Assembly: GCF_002119725.1 (NCBI RefSeq)
Contig: NZ_CP021109.1
Span: 4,030,001 to 4,094,000 of the forward strand
Length of the DNA stretch: 64,000 nucleotides
Direction of reading: 5' to 3'
DNA from: Bordetella genomosp. 9
GTDB lineage: Bacteria; Pseudomonadota; Gammaproteobacteria; Burkholderiales; Burkholderiaceae_B
Positions 16,440 to 26,610 of this stretch are shown here, one piece after another; position 1 is the stretch's first letter, and each line of letters begins with the position of its first letter. The notes beneath the pieces were generated by a model. That model had not been told where the DNA came from and did no database searches. It saw only the letters and a program-made list of their open reading frames with translations. The position numbers and the translations under genes are program-made.

Positions 16440-17411
16440 ATGACGACTGAACAGATTATTGATGTGGCGGCGGGGCTGATTTTGCGGCCCGACGGCAAGC
16501 TCTTGCTTGGACAGCGGCCGGAAGGCAAGCCCTGGCCGGGCTGGTGGGAGCTTCCTGGGGGCAAGCTGGAGCCGGGCGAGACGGTGCTGCAGGCCCTGGC
16601 GCGCGAGCTGGACGAGGAACTCGGCATCCGTGTGACCCAGGCCACGCGCTGGGTCACTTACGTGCACGCGTATCCCCACACCACGGTGCGGCTCGCCTTC
16701 TGCCGCGTCACGGGCTGGGAAGGCGAACCGCGCGGCCTGGAGAACCAGCGGCTGGAGTGGGTGGATCCCGCGCACGCGGCGTCGGTGGGCCAGCTGCTGC
16801 CCGCCACCCTGCCGCCCCTGCGCTGGCTGCGCTTGCCGGACACCTATGGCATTTCCAATATCGGCTCGCCGGCGGGCGTGCCCGGTTTTTTGGCGCGCCT
16901 GGACGCGGCGCTGGCGCGCGGGCTCAGGCTGGTGCAGTTGCGCGAACCCGGCTGGCCCGAGGGTCCGGCGGCGCCCTCGCTGCACGACGCCTTGCAACAG
17001 GTGCTGCAGCGCTGCCGCGCGGCGGGCGCGCGCGTGCTGGTGAACAGCATCCATCCGCAGGACTGGTGGCGCGAGGCCGATGGCGTGCATCTTCGCAGCG
17101 CCGATGCGGCCGCCCTGGATACGCGTCCGCTGCCGCCGGAGAACCACTGGGTCGGGGTGTCGGTACACGACGCCGCGCAGATGACGCAGGCGCGCGCCCT
17201 GGGTGCGGACTTCGCCGTGGCGGGCCCCGTCGCCCAGACCGCCAGCCATCCCGGCCAGCCGGGCATCGGCTGGGACGCATTCGTGGCGATGAACCGCGAC
17301 GCCGGCCTGCCGGCCTATGCGATCGGCGGACAGACAATGGACACGTTGGCCACCGCGCGCGAATACGGCGCGCATGGCATCGCGGCAATCAGGGGCGTGT
17401 TCGGGGCGTAG
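16440..17411 (+). CDS. Nudix hydrolase fused to a ThiE-like domain
   Basis: A 323-residue two-domain protein. Residues about 8-130 are a MutT-type Nudix domain with the complete box (GGKLEPGETVLQALARELDEEL within GX5EX7REUXEEXGU spacing). The rest is a thiamine-phosphate-synthase-like barrel (LVQLREP, VNSIHP, DGVHLRS, GVSVHD, GADFAVAGPV). The Nudix half probably sanitises oxidised nucleotides such as 8-oxo-dGTP. The ThiE half looks degenerate: the usual lysine after QLR is Pro-Gly, and the phosphate loop is altered. ATG 16440 is preferred over the one at 16425 because GGGACG lies just before it. The 3' end overlaps the convergent outer-membrane factor gene by 23 bases. Confidence 0.88.
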   Translation: MTTEQIIDVAAGLILRPDGKLLLGQRPEGKPWPGWWELPGGKLEPGETVLQALARELDEELGIRVTQATRWVTYVHAYPHTTVRLAFCRVTGWEGEPRGLENQRLEWVDPAHAASVGQLLPATLPPLRWLRLPDTYGISNIGSPAGVPGFLARLDAALARGLRLVQLREPGWPEGPAAPSLHDALQQVLQRCRAAGARVLVNSIHPQDWWREADGVHLRSADAAALDTRPLPPENHWVGVSVHDAAQMTQARALGADFAVAGPVAQTASHPGQPGIGWDAFVAMNRDAGLPAYAIGGQTMDTLATAREYGAHGIAAIRGVFGA

Positions 17412-19014
17412 CGGCGTCCTTGGTGGCGGACGTCCTTGCAGGCATCGGCGCGGACGCCGGCGCCACGGGCGTGCGTGCGGGCGCCGCGCCGGATTCCAAG
17501 GCCGCGGACGCTTCCGCCGGCGCAGGCTCGGCGCCATCCGCTTGCGGCAGCATGGGCGTGTCCACATTGCCGTCCCATCCGCCGCCCAGCGCGGCAATCA
17601 GCTGGACGCTGGCGACCAGCCGGTTTCCCATCAGCGAAATGGCGGTGCGCTCGGAACTGAGCGCCGTGTTCTCCAGCACCGCCACGCTCAGATAATCCAC
17701 CAGGCCCTGCTTGTACTGATTGCGCGTCAACTCCAGGGACTCGCGCGCCGCCTGCAGCGCGCGCTGCTGAATCTCCTGTTCGCGCTCGAAGACGCGCAGC
17801 TGGATCATCGTGTCCTCGACCTCGCGGAGCGCGCCCAGCACTGTCTGCCGATAGGCGGCCGCCTGGGCGTCATAGGCGGCGCGCGCCGACTCGACCTGCG
17901 ATGCGCGCAGGCCCGCATCGAACAAGGTCTGCGCCAGCGCGGGGCCAATCGACCAGAAACGGGCCGGCGCGGTCAGCCATTGCGCGAACTGGCCGCTGCG
18001 GAAGCCCCCGTCCGCCGTCAGCGTCAGATCGGGGAACCAGGCAGCCTGCGCCACGCCGATCTGCGCATTGGCCTGCGCCGTGCGACGCTCCGCGCCCGCC
18101 ACGTCCGGCCGCCGCTCCAGCAACTGCGATGGCAGGCCGACCGGGATCGCGGGCACCCGCTGCGTGAACGGCGCGCGCGCCAAGGAAAACTTCGACGGCG
18201 CCTGGCCGAGCAGGACCGCGATGGCGTGCTCGAACTGGCCGCGCTGCCACTCCAGGTCCACCCATTGGGCGCGCGCGTTCTCCAGCTGGGTGCGCGCCAC
18301 CGCCACATCCGACTTCGCCGCCACGCCGGCCTCGTAGCGGTTCATCGTCAATTCCAGCGAGCGCTGGTTGGTGTCGACGGTTTCGCGCAGCAGGCGCTCC
18401 TGCTCGTCCAGCACCCGCAGCTGGAAGTAGGTCTGCGCCAAGGTGCTCTGCGCGCTCAGGCGCGCCGCGGCCAGATCCGCCGCGCTGGCCTGCGCACCGG
18501 CGCGGCTGGCCTCCACCGAGCGCCGCACCGAGCCCCACAGGTCCGCTTCCCAACTGACGGTGCCCGTCAGGGAATAGGCGTTGACCACGGTGCTGCCGCC
18601 CCCCGTGCCGGACCCGGTGCCCGCGCTGCTGCCGGACCGCGTCACGCCGGCGCCCACGCCGACGGTCGGGAAAAACGCCGAGCGGGCGCCGCGCACCAGC
18701 GCCTGCGCCTGCCGGTAATTGGCCTCCGCCTGCGCGATGTCCAGGTTCGCCGCGTCCAGGCGGTTCATCAGGTCGTCGAGTACGGGATCCTGGTAGATGC
18801 GCCACCAGGCGCCGCGCTCGGCCGCATCGCTGGGCCGAGCGGGCCGCCAGCCGGGCGTATCGTCCTGTCCTTCCTTGTACTGCGTGCCCACGTCCACCGC
18901 CGGGCGCACGTAATCGGGCCCCACGGCGCAGGCGCCGAGCGCGCCGCACAGGATCAAAGAGGAAAGCAGCCGCAGCGGCGTGGCGGGCTGGCGTCGATGT
19001 AACGAGCGGGTCAT
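17389..19014 (-). CDS. RND outer-membrane lipoprotein channel (NodT/OprM family)
   Basis: A 541-residue outer-membrane factor. A lipoprotein signal peptide with lipobox LGAC places Cys about residue 29 of this start. After acylation come two internally related halves of coiled-coil helices and beta strands typical of TolC-like trimers (for example YFQLRVLDEQERLLRETVD and AYRQTVLGALREVEDTM). It forms the exit duct for the MdtABC pump encoded just upstream. A GTG at 19032 overlapping the mdtC stop is possible, but ATG 19014 gives a normal signal peptide. The C-terminal 80 residues are Ala/Pro-rich and unusual in length. Confidence 0.9.
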   Translation of the reverse strand: MTRSLHRRQPATPLRLLSSLILCGALGACAVGPDYVRPAVDVGTQYKEGQDDTPGWRPARPSDAAERGAWWRIYQDPVLDDLMNRLDAANLDIAQAEANYRQAQALVRGARSAFFPTVGVGAGVTRSGSSAGTGSGTGGGSTVVNAYSLTGTVSWEADLWGSVRRSVEASRAGAQASAADLAAARLSAQSTLAQTYFQLRVLDEQERLLRETVDTNQRSLELTMNRYEAGVAAKSDVAVARTQLENARAQWVDLEWQRGQFEHAIAVLLGQAPSKFSLARAPFTQRVPAIPVGLPSQLLERRPDVAGAERRTAQANAQIGVAQAAWFPDLTLTADGGFRSGQFAQWLTAPARFWSIGPALAQTLFDAGLRASQVESARAAYDAQAAAYRQTVLGALREVEDTMIQLRVFEREQEIQQRALQAARESLELTRNQYKQGLVDYLSVAVLENTALSSERTAISLMGNRLVASVQLIAALGGGWDGNVDTPMLPQADGAEPAPAEASAALESGAAPARTPVAPASAPMPARTSATKDAATPRTRP

Positions 19015-19031
19015 GAATTGGCCTGTTGACA

Positions 19032-22000
19032 CTAGTCCGTGGAAGGCACGACGATGCGCGCGGCGCGGCGGCGGCGCCCCCAGTGGCGCAAACGATCCAG
19101 ATACAGATAAACCACGGGCGTGGTGTAGAGCGTGAGCAGCTGGCTGACGATCAGTCCCCCCACGATGGTCACACCCAGGGGCTGCCGGATTTCAGCGCCC
19201 GTGCCGGTGGCCACAACCAGCGGCACCGCGCCGAAGATCGCGGCCAGCGTGGTCATCATGATGGGTCTGAAGCGGGTGATGCAGGCTTCGTAGATCGCCT
19301 CGCGCGGCGCCAAACCGCGCGCGCGTTCGGCCGCGAGCGCGAAGTCGACCATCATGATGGCGTTTTTCTTGACGATGCCGATCAGCAGGAACACGCCGAT
19401 CAGCGCGATCACGGTGAACTGGCTTTTCATCAGCATCAGCGCCAGCAGCGCACCTATCCCCGCCGAGGGCAGCGTAGAGAGGATGGTGAAGGGGTGGACG
19501 AAGCTTTCGTACAGGATCCCCAGCACGATGTACATCGTGACCAGCGCCGCCAGTATCAGCCAGGGCTGCTGCGACATGGTCTGCTGCGCGGCGGCCGCCG
19601 TCCCCTGGAATCCGGCCTGGATCTGGTCCGTCGGCAGGCCGATCCGGGCCACGGCCGCATCGATGGCCGCGCTGGCCTGGCTCAGGGAAACGCCGGGCGC
19701 CAGACTGAAGGAAATCGTGTCGGCCACGAACAGGCCCTGGTGCTGCACGCTCAGGGGCGCGTTGCCCACCTCGAACGAGGCGAACGCCGCCAGCGGCACC
19801 CGATTGCCGCTGCTCGTGACGACATCGACCTTGCGCAGGGACTGTGCGTCCTGCGCGAAGTTCTGCGGCACGCCCAGCACCACATGGTATTGGTTCAGCG
19901 GGCCGTACATCACCGATACCTGCCGCTGGCTGAAGCTGTTGTTCAGGACGGCGGAAATCTCGGCCATGCTGACACCCAGACGCGTGGCGGCCTCGCGGTC
20001 GATCACCAGATTGACCTGCTGTCCCTTGTCCTCGACATCCGTATCGACGTCCACGAGTTCCGGCAGGCTGGCCAGCGCGCGCTGCACCCGCGGCATCCAC
20101 GTGCGCAGGGTCGCAAGATCGCTGGTCATCAGCGCGTAGTCGTAGGAGCCGCTGCTGGTCTGGCGCCCGCCGATGCGGATGTCCTGCTGCGCGACCAGGA
20201 ACATGCGGGCGCCCGGGATGCTTTGCAGGCGGCCGCGCAGCCGCGCGATCACCGTTTCCGAAGAAACGCCGCGCTCCTTCAGCGGCTTGAGCTGGATTTG
20301 CATGAAACTGCTGTTGCTGCCGCCCCGGCCTCCCGCGAAGCCGGTCATGCTTTCCACGGCCGGGTCCGCCAGCACGACCTTGCGCATGTACTCCAGCTTC
20401 GGCACGGTGGCCTGGAACGAGGTGCCCTGGTCGACGCGGAAAAACCCCAGCAGCTGTCCGGTGTCCTGCTCGGGGAAGAACCCTTTCGGCACCACGATAT
20501 ACAGGTAGACGTTCAGGCAGATGGTCACCAGCAGCACCAGCATGACCAGCGGCCCCCGCTTCAGGCTCCAGGCCAGCGTGCCGGCATAGCGGTCGCTCAG
20601 CCAGCCGAAGCCGCGTTCGGACCAGTCGGCCAGCCGCGCCGTCCATCCCCCGCGTCTGGCGGCTTGCGCCGGATGCTCCGGGCGCAGCAGTTTGCCGCAC
20701 ATCATGGGCGTAAGGGTGAGCGAGGTCACCAGCGATACCAGAATGGCCGCCGACAGGGTCACCGCGAACTCGCGGAAAAAGCGCCCGACCACGCCGCCCA
20801 TCAACAGGATGGGAATGAACACCGCCACCAGCGACAGGCTCATGGACAGCACGGTGAAGCCGACTTCACGGGCGCCGCGCATCGCCGCCCGCCGCGGCGA
20901 CATGCCCTTCTCGATGTAGCGCATGATGTTTTCAAGCACCACGATGGCGTCGTCCACGACAAAGCCCGTGGCCACGATCAGCGCCATCAGAGAGATGGTG
21001 TTCAGCGTATAGCCGCACAGGTACATGATGCTGAACGTGCCGATGAGCGACACCGGCACCGCCACGCTGGGAATCAGGGCCGCGCGCCATCGGCGCAGGA
21101 ACACCAGCACCACCATCATCACCAGGCCGACCGCGATCACCAGCGTCAGCTCGGCTTCGTGCAGCGATGCGCGAATGCTGGGCGTGCGATCCTGCGCAAT
21201 GTTCAGCTGCACGCCGCCGGGCATTTGCGCCTGCAGCTGCGGCAGCTGCAGGCGCAGTTCGTCCACCACCTTGATGATGTTGGCGGCGGCCTCGCGGCGC
21301 ACGATCAGCAGGATGGCCTTGCGATTGTTGAAGAAACCGGTCTGGTAGAGGTCCTCGACGGAGTCCTGCACCGTCGCCACGTCGGACAGCCGCACCGGCG
21401 CGCCGTCGCGCCACGCGACGATCAGGGGCCGGTATTGCGCCGCCTTGCTCAGCTGGTCGCTGGCCATGATGGTCCATTGGTACTCGCCGTTTTCGACGAA
21501 GCCCTTGGGCCGGTTGGCATTGGCGTTGGCCAGCGCCGTGCGCACGTCGTCCAGCGACACGCCGCGGCTGGTCAGCGCGCCGGGCAGCACATCCACCCGC
21601 ACGGCGGGAAGCGAGCTGCCGCCCACCGTCACGTCGCCCACGCCGTTCACCTGGGACAGCTTCTGCGCCACGATGGTGGAGGCCAGGTCGTACAGCTCGC
21701 CCTGGGTATGCGTATCCGATGTCATGGCGAGCGTCATGATCGGCGCGGCGGACGGGTTCGCCTTGCGGTAGGTCGGATTGCTTTTCAGCCCGCTGGGCAG
21801 CAAGGTGCGCGACGCATTGATGGCCGCCTGCACGTCGCGCGCCGCTCCATCGATGTCGCGGTCCAGATCGAACTGCAGCGTGATGCGGGTGGAGCCCTGC
21901 GTGCTGCTCGACGTCATTTCGGTGACGCCCGCGATCGATCCCAGCGCCCGTTCCAGCGGCGTCGCCACGCTGGACGCCATGGTTTCCGGACTGGCGCCCG

Positions 22001-22154
22001 GCAGGCTGGCCGTCACCGATATGGTGGGAATATCGACCTGCGGCAGCGGCGCCACCGGCAGCAGCACGAAAGCCAGCGCGCCCGCCAGCACGACCGCCAG
22101 CGACAACAGCGTCGTGGCGACCGGGCGGACGATGAAGGGCGCCGACAGGATCAT
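19032..22154 (-). CDS. mdtC: RND multidrug efflux transporter MdtC
   Basis: A 1040-residue inner-membrane proton/drug antiporter with 12 TM helices and two large periplasmic loops. The N terminus (RPVATTLLSLAVVLAGALAF, LPVAPLPQVDIPT) and PGASPETMASSVATPLER align with E. coli MdtC rather than MdtB. TM4 carries the coupling aspartates in GFVVDDAIVVLENI. MdtB and MdtC form a mixed trimer. The ATG overlaps the mdtB stop (ATGA). Confidence 0.95.
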   Translation of the reverse strand: MILSAPFIVRPVATTLLSLAVVLAGALAFVLLPVAPLPQVDIPTISVTASLPGASPETMASSVATPLERALGSIAGVTEMTSSSTQGSTRITLQFDLDRDIDGAARDVQAAINASRTLLPSGLKSNPTYRKANPSAAPIMTLAMTSDTHTQGELYDLASTIVAQKLSQVNGVGDVTVGGSSLPAVRVDVLPGALTSRGVSLDDVRTALANANANRPKGFVENGEYQWTIMASDQLSKAAQYRPLIVAWRDGAPVRLSDVATVQDSVEDLYQTGFFNNRKAILLIVRREAAANIIKVVDELRLQLPQLQAQMPGGVQLNIAQDRTPSIRASLHEAELTLVIAVGLVMMVVLVFLRRWRAALIPSVAVPVSLIGTFSIMYLCGYTLNTISLMALIVATGFVVDDAIVVLENIMRYIEKGMSPRRAAMRGAREVGFTVLSMSLSLVAVFIPILLMGGVVGRFFREFAVTLSAAILVSLVTSLTLTPMMCGKLLRPEHPAQAARRGGWTARLADWSERGFGWLSDRYAGTLAWSLKRGPLVMLVLLVTICLNVYLYIVVPKGFFPEQDTGQLLGFFRVDQGTSFQATVPKLEYMRKVVLADPAVESMTGFAGGRGGSNSSFMQIQLKPLKERGVSSETVIARLRGRLQSIPGARMFLVAQQDIRIGGRQTSSGSYDYALMTSDLATLRTWMPRVQRALASLPELVDVDTDVEDKGQQVNLVIDREAATRLGVSMAEISAVLNNSFSQRQVSVMYGPLNQYHVVLGVPQNFAQDAQSLRKVDVVTSSGNRVPLAAFASFEVGNAPLSVQHQGLFVADTISFSLAPGVSLSQASAAIDAAVARIGLPTDQIQAGFQGTAAAAQQTMSQQPWLILAALVTMYIVLGILYESFVHPFTILSTLPSAGIGALLALMLMKSQFTVIALIGVFLLIGIVKKNAIMMVDFALAAERARGLAPREAIYEACITRFRPIMMTTLAAIFGAVPLVVATGTGAEIRQPLGVTIVGGLIVSQLLTLYTTPVVYLYLDRLRHWGRRRRAARIVVPSTD

Positions 22155-25100
22155 CGCGGCGCCTCGATGCGCCGGGCGCGGCGTCGCGCGCCCCAGCGAT
22201 GTCCCAGGCGGTCGAACATCAGGTAGATCACCGGCGTGGTGAACAGCGTCAGCACCTGGCTCACCATCAGGCCGCCGACCATGACGAGCCCCAGCGGCTG
22301 GCGCAGCTCAGCGCCCGTGCCGGTGGACAGCATCAGCGGCACGGCCCCGAACAGCGCGGCCAGCGTCGTCATCAGGATGGGACGGAAGCGCAGCAGCGCC
22401 GCCTCATGGATCGCCTCGCGCGGCGACAGCCCGCGCTTGCGCTCGGCCTCGAGCGCGAAGTCGATCATCATGATGGCGTTCTTCTTGACGATGCCGATCA
22501 GCAGAATGATGCCGATGATGCCGATCATGTCCAGCTCGGTGCGCGACAGCAGCAGCGCGAGCAGCGCGCCCACGGCCGCCGACGGCAGTGTGGACAGGAT
22601 GGTGATGGGGTGGATGAAGCTTTCGTACAGCACGCCCAGCACGATGTACATCGTCACGATGGCCGCCAGGATCAGCCACAGCGTGCTGGTCAGCGAGGAC
22701 TGGAACGCCTGCGCCGCGCCCTGGAAACGCGTTTCGATTCCCGTCGGCAGCCCCATATCGCGTTCCGCGGCCTGGATGGCATCGACGGCGTCCGACAACG
22801 ACGCGCCAGGCGCCAGGTTGAAGGAGACGGTAACCATGGGGAACTGATCCAGCCGGTTCACCGCCAGGACGGTGCTGGATTCGCTGATGCGCGCCACGCT
22901 GGACAGCGGCACCTGTGAGCCGCCCGAGGTCGGCACATAGATCTGCGACAGCGCGTCCGGGCCCCGGCTGAATTGCGGCTGCACCTCCAGCACGACGCGA
23001 TACTGCGCCGACTGCGTGAAGATGGTGGAAACCAGCCGCTGCCCGAAGGCGTTGTAAAGCGCCTCGTCGATCACGGCCGCCGTGATGCCCAGCCGCGAGG
23101 CGGCGTCCCGGTCGATGTCGACATAGGTTTCCAGCCCCTCGTCCTGCAGGTCGTCGGTAACGTCCGCCAGCTGCGGCAGCTGCCGCAGCCGTTCCACCAC
23201 GCGCGGCGTCCAGGCGCTGAGCAGCTTCAGGTCCGGATTGGACAGCGTCATCTGGTACTGGGTGCGGCTGACGCGGTCCTCGATGGTCAGATCCTGCACC
23301 GGCTGCATATACACCGTCATGCCGTCCATTCCGGCCAGCGATTGCCGCAGCCGCGCCAGGACTTGCTGCATGGACCCGCTGCGCAGCCCCTGCGGCTTGA
23401 GCGCGATCTGCATGCGGCCGGCGCTGAGCGTGGCGTTGCTGCCGTCCACCCCGATGAAGGACGACACGGTCTCGACGTCCGGATCGGCCAGGATGATGCG
23501 CGCGGCCTCCTGCTGGCGCGCCGCCATGGCCTGGAACGAGATGGACTGCGGCGCCTGCGTGATGGCCTGGATCAGGCCCGTGTCCTGCGACGGGAAGAAC
23601 CCCTTGGGCACGACGATGTACAGCAGCACAGTCACCACGAAAGTCGCCAGCGCAACGAGCAGCGTCAGCGGCTGATGATCCAGCACCTTCTTCAGCAGGC
23701 GGTCGTAGCCGGCGATGATGCGGTCCAGGAAAGCGCCGGTAGCCAGATGGAAGCGGCCATGCCGGATCTCCGACTCCGGGCGCAGCAGGCGCGCGCACAT
23801 CATCGGCGTCAGCGTCAGCGAAACCAGCAGCGAAAACAGGATCGACACGGCCAGCGTGATGGCGAATTCGCGGAACAGCCGGCCGACGACTTCCGTCATG
23901 AACAGCAGCGGGATCAGTACGGCGATCAGCGAGAAGGTCAGCGAGATCAGCGTGAAGCCGATCTGCCCGGCGCCCTTCAAGGCCGCCTGCAGCGGCGTTT
24001 CGCCCTCCTCCAGATGCCGGGCGATGTTCTCGATCATCACGATGGCGTCGTCCACCACGAAACCGGTGGCGATGGTCAGCGCCATCAGGGTCAGGTTGTT
24101 CACGCTGAAGCCGGCCAGGTACATCACGCCGAATGTGCCGATGAGCGACAGGGGCACGACCACGCTCGGGATCACCGTGGCGGTCAGGCTGCGCAGGAAC
24201 AGGAACGTCACCATGACCACGAGCGCGATGGAAAGCATCAGCTCGAAGCGCACGTCCTCGATGGAGTCGCGGATCGTGCGCGTGCGGTCCGCCACCACGG
24301 TCACGTCCAGCGTCGCGGGCAAGGCGGCGCGCAGCTGCGGCAGCAAGGCGTTGATGCGGTCCACCACCTCGATCACGTTGGCGCCCGGCTGGCGCTGGAC
24401 GTTCAGCAGAATGGCAGGCTTGTCGCCCGCCCATGCCGCCTGGCGCACGTCCTCCGCGCCCTGTACCGCCTTGGCCACGTCCGACAGGCGCAGCGGCGCA
24501 TTGTTGCGATAGGCGATGATCAGGTCGTTGTAGTCGGTCGGCGCCTTCAGCTGGTCGTTCGCGTTGATGGTGGTGGAGCGCTGCGGTCCATCCAGATTGC
24601 CCTTGGGCTGGTTCACGTTGGCGGCCACGATGGCCGTGCGCAGGTCCGACATGGACAGGCCGTTGGCCGCCAGCGCATGCGGATTCACCTGCACGCGCAC
24701 GGCGGGCCGCTGACCGCCCGCGACGCTGACCAAACCCACGCCGGGAATCTGCGATAGCTTCTGCGCCATGCGCGTGTCGATGAGATCGCGCACCTGCGGC
24801 AGCGGCATGGTGGGGGAGGTGATGCCCAGCGTCAGCACCGGCGCATCGGCCGGATTGACCTTGTTGTAGGTGGGCGGCAGCGGCAGATCCGATGGCAGCA
24901 GATTGGACGCCGCGTTGATGGCGGCCTGCACCTCCTGCTCGGCGACGTCCAGCGGAATATCCAGCGTGAACTGCAGCGTGATCACCGACGCCCCGCCCGA
25001 ACTCGTCGAGGACATCTGGTTCAGCCCCGGCATCTGCCCGAACTGCCGCTCCAGCGGCGACGTCACCAGCGACGTCATGACGTCCGGGCTGGCGCCGGGG

Positions 25101-25252
25101 TACAGCGTGACCACCTGGATGGTCGGATAGTCGACTTCCGGCAGCGCGGACACCGGCAGCAGCCGGTAGGCGATGAGTCCGGCGATCAGGATCGCCACCA
25201 TCGAAAGCGTGGTGGCGACCGGCCGCAGGATGAAGATGCGCGACGGACTCAC
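22151..25252 (-). CDS. mdtB: RND multidrug efflux transporter MdtB
   Basis: A 1033-residue RND transporter with LPVSALPEVDYPTIQVVTLY and PGASPDVMTSLVTSPLERQF, which match the MdtB subgroup closely. TM4 has GFVVDDAIVMIENI. It starts with GTG at 25252, overlapping the mdtA stop (GTGA). It works with MdtC and MdtA to export novobiocin- or bile-salt-type compounds in E. coli; the substrates here are unknown. This arrangement also matches MuxABC-OpmB of Pseudomonas. Confidence 0.95.
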   Translation of the reverse strand: MSPSRIFILRPVATTLSMVAILIAGLIAYRLLPVSALPEVDYPTIQVVTLYPGASPDVMTSLVTSPLERQFGQMPGLNQMSSTSSGGASVITLQFTLDIPLDVAEQEVQAAINAASNLLPSDLPLPPTYNKVNPADAPVLTLGITSPTMPLPQVRDLIDTRMAQKLSQIPGVGLVSVAGGQRPAVRVQVNPHALAANGLSMSDLRTAIVAANVNQPKGNLDGPQRSTTINANDQLKAPTDYNDLIIAYRNNAPLRLSDVAKAVQGAEDVRQAAWAGDKPAILLNVQRQPGANVIEVVDRINALLPQLRAALPATLDVTVVADRTRTIRDSIEDVRFELMLSIALVVMVTFLFLRSLTATVIPSVVVPLSLIGTFGVMYLAGFSVNNLTLMALTIATGFVVDDAIVMIENIARHLEEGETPLQAALKGAGQIGFTLISLTFSLIAVLIPLLFMTEVVGRLFREFAITLAVSILFSLLVSLTLTPMMCARLLRPESEIRHGRFHLATGAFLDRIIAGYDRLLKKVLDHQPLTLLVALATFVVTVLLYIVVPKGFFPSQDTGLIQAITQAPQSISFQAMAARQQEAARIILADPDVETVSSFIGVDGSNATLSAGRMQIALKPQGLRSGSMQQVLARLRQSLAGMDGMTVYMQPVQDLTIEDRVSRTQYQMTLSNPDLKLLSAWTPRVVERLRQLPQLADVTDDLQDEGLETYVDIDRDAASRLGITAAVIDEALYNAFGQRLVSTIFTQSAQYRVVLEVQPQFSRGPDALSQIYVPTSGGSQVPLSSVARISESSTVLAVNRLDQFPMVTVSFNLAPGASLSDAVDAIQAAERDMGLPTGIETRFQGAAQAFQSSLTSTLWLILAAIVTMYIVLGVLYESFIHPITILSTLPSAAVGALLALLLSRTELDMIGIIGIILLIGIVKKNAIMMIDFALEAERKRGLSPREAIHEAALLRFRPILMTTLAALFGAVPLMLSTGTGAELRQPLGLVMVGGLMVSQVLTLFTTPVIYLMFDRLGHRWGARRRARRIEAPR

Positions 25253-26568
25253 GGCGCCGTCCGGGCGGGCGCGGCGGGCGCGGTGGCGGGCGCCGGGCCC
25301 AGGGATGCGCCCGGCGTCGGAGAAATGGTGGAAGCATCGGTCACCACTTCCACCTTGGCGCCGGCGCGCAGACGGTCGGTGCCTTCGGTCACCACCCGGT
25401 CACCGGGCTTGAGCCCCTCTGCCACGACCACCAGTTCGCCGCTGACCGGACCCAGCTTCAGTTGCCGCACCGACACGGTGTTGTCCGGCTCGGCGACGAA
25501 TACGAACGGACCCTGCGAACCGCGCTGGATGGCGCCATTCGGTATGACCGTCATGCCCTGGCGCGTCTCCACCAGCAGCTGGATATTGACGAACTGGTTC
25601 GGGAACAAGGCATCGTCGTTATTGTCGAAGCGGGCCTTGAGCTTGACGGTGCCCGTCGCGACGTCGATCTGGTTGTCCAGGGTTTCGAGCACGCCGGCGG
25701 CAAGGCGTTTCGTATTCGTGCGGTCGTAGGCGTCCACCCGCAGCGTCTTGCCGGCGCGCAGCTGCTCGCGCACGTCGGGCAGTTGCGTCTCCGGCAGCGT
25801 GAAAATCACCGCGATGGGCTGGGTCTGCGTGATCACGACCAGGCCGTTGGTATCGCCCGAGGACACCAGGTTGCCCGGATCGACCTGACGCAAGCCCAGC
25901 CGACCGCTGATGGGCGCCGTGATGCGCGCGAAAGTCAGTTGCAGCCGTGCGTTATCGACGGCGGCCTGGTCGCTCTTTAGCGTGCCTTCGTACTGGCGCA
26001 CCAGGGCGGCCTGCGTGTCCACCTGCTGCTTCGCGATCGAGTCCTGCTTGTACAGGGCCTGATAGCGGGCCAGATCGCGGCGGGCGTTTTCCAGCTGCGC
26101 CAGGTTCTGCTGCTGGGTTCCGAGCGCCTGCTGCAATTGCACATTGAAAGGCCGCGGATCGATCTGCGCCAGCACGTCCCCCGCCTTCACGTGCTGCCCT
26201 TCCTTGAAGTTGACCTGCACGAGTTCGCCGTCCACCCTGCTGCGCACGGTTACGGTGTTGTAGGCGGTGACGGTCCCCAGGGCCGGCAGGGTGATGTTTA
26301 CGTCTTTGGTGGCCGCGGGATAGACCCGGACGGGAACGGCGGGCTCCATCATGGCGGCATTGGCGCCGGGGCGCCGCCCGCCGGGCGCGGCGGCCATGCC
26401 GGCACGGTGTCCGCCCGCCCCGGCATTCACGCCGGGCTCGGCCGCTCCCCGGGGCCGGAAGACGAGCCACGCCACGCCGGCCGCGACGAGCAAGACGACG
26501 AGCCAGGCAATGATGCGCCGGCGCCTGCTGGCGGGAGCGGGCGTGGGAACTGGAGATCGTTCGGACAT
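25249..26568 (-). CDS. mdtA: RND efflux periplasmic adaptor MdtA
   Basis: A 439-residue membrane-fusion protein with an N-terminal TM anchor (IIAWLVVLLVAAGVAWLVF). A Gly/Ala-rich stretch follows, then the lipoyl/barrel-sandwich halves (VRSRVDGELVQVNFKEGQHV; ITAPISGRLGLRQVDPGNLV) flanking a coiled-coil hairpin, then beta-barrel and membrane-proximal domains. I use the ATG at 26568 (MSERSP); the frame extends to a TTG at 26577. It is the first gene of mdtA-mdtB-mdtC-OMF, with a promoter/palindrome upstream. Confidence 0.93.
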   Translation of the reverse strand: MSERSPVPTPAPASRRRRIIAWLVVLLVAAGVAWLVFRPRGAAEPGVNAGAGGHRAGMAAAPGGRRPGANAAMMEPAVPVRVYPAATKDVNITLPALGTVTAYNTVTVRSRVDGELVQVNFKEGQHVKAGDVLAQIDPRPFNVQLQQALGTQQQNLAQLENARRDLARYQALYKQDSIAKQQVDTQAALVRQYEGTLKSDQAAVDNARLQLTFARITAPISGRLGLRQVDPGNLVSSGDTNGLVVITQTQPIAVIFTLPETQLPDVREQLRAGKTLRVDAYDRTNTKRLAAGVLETLDNQIDVATGTVKLKARFDNNDDALFPNQFVNIQLLVETRQGMTVIPNGAIQRGSQGPFVFVAEPDNTVSVRQLKLGPVSGELVVVAEGLKPGDRVVTEGTDRLRAGAKVEVVTDASTISPTPGASLGPAPATAPAAPARTAP

Positions 26569-26610
26569 GGGGACCAAAGGGGGACGCTACGGGGACCCGC
26601 TATTGTCCAT

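Noticed and set aside
19026..22226. Plus-strand frame of more than 1000 codons opposite mdtC
   Set aside because: His/Gln/Arg-rich antisense product; mdtC is unmistakable.
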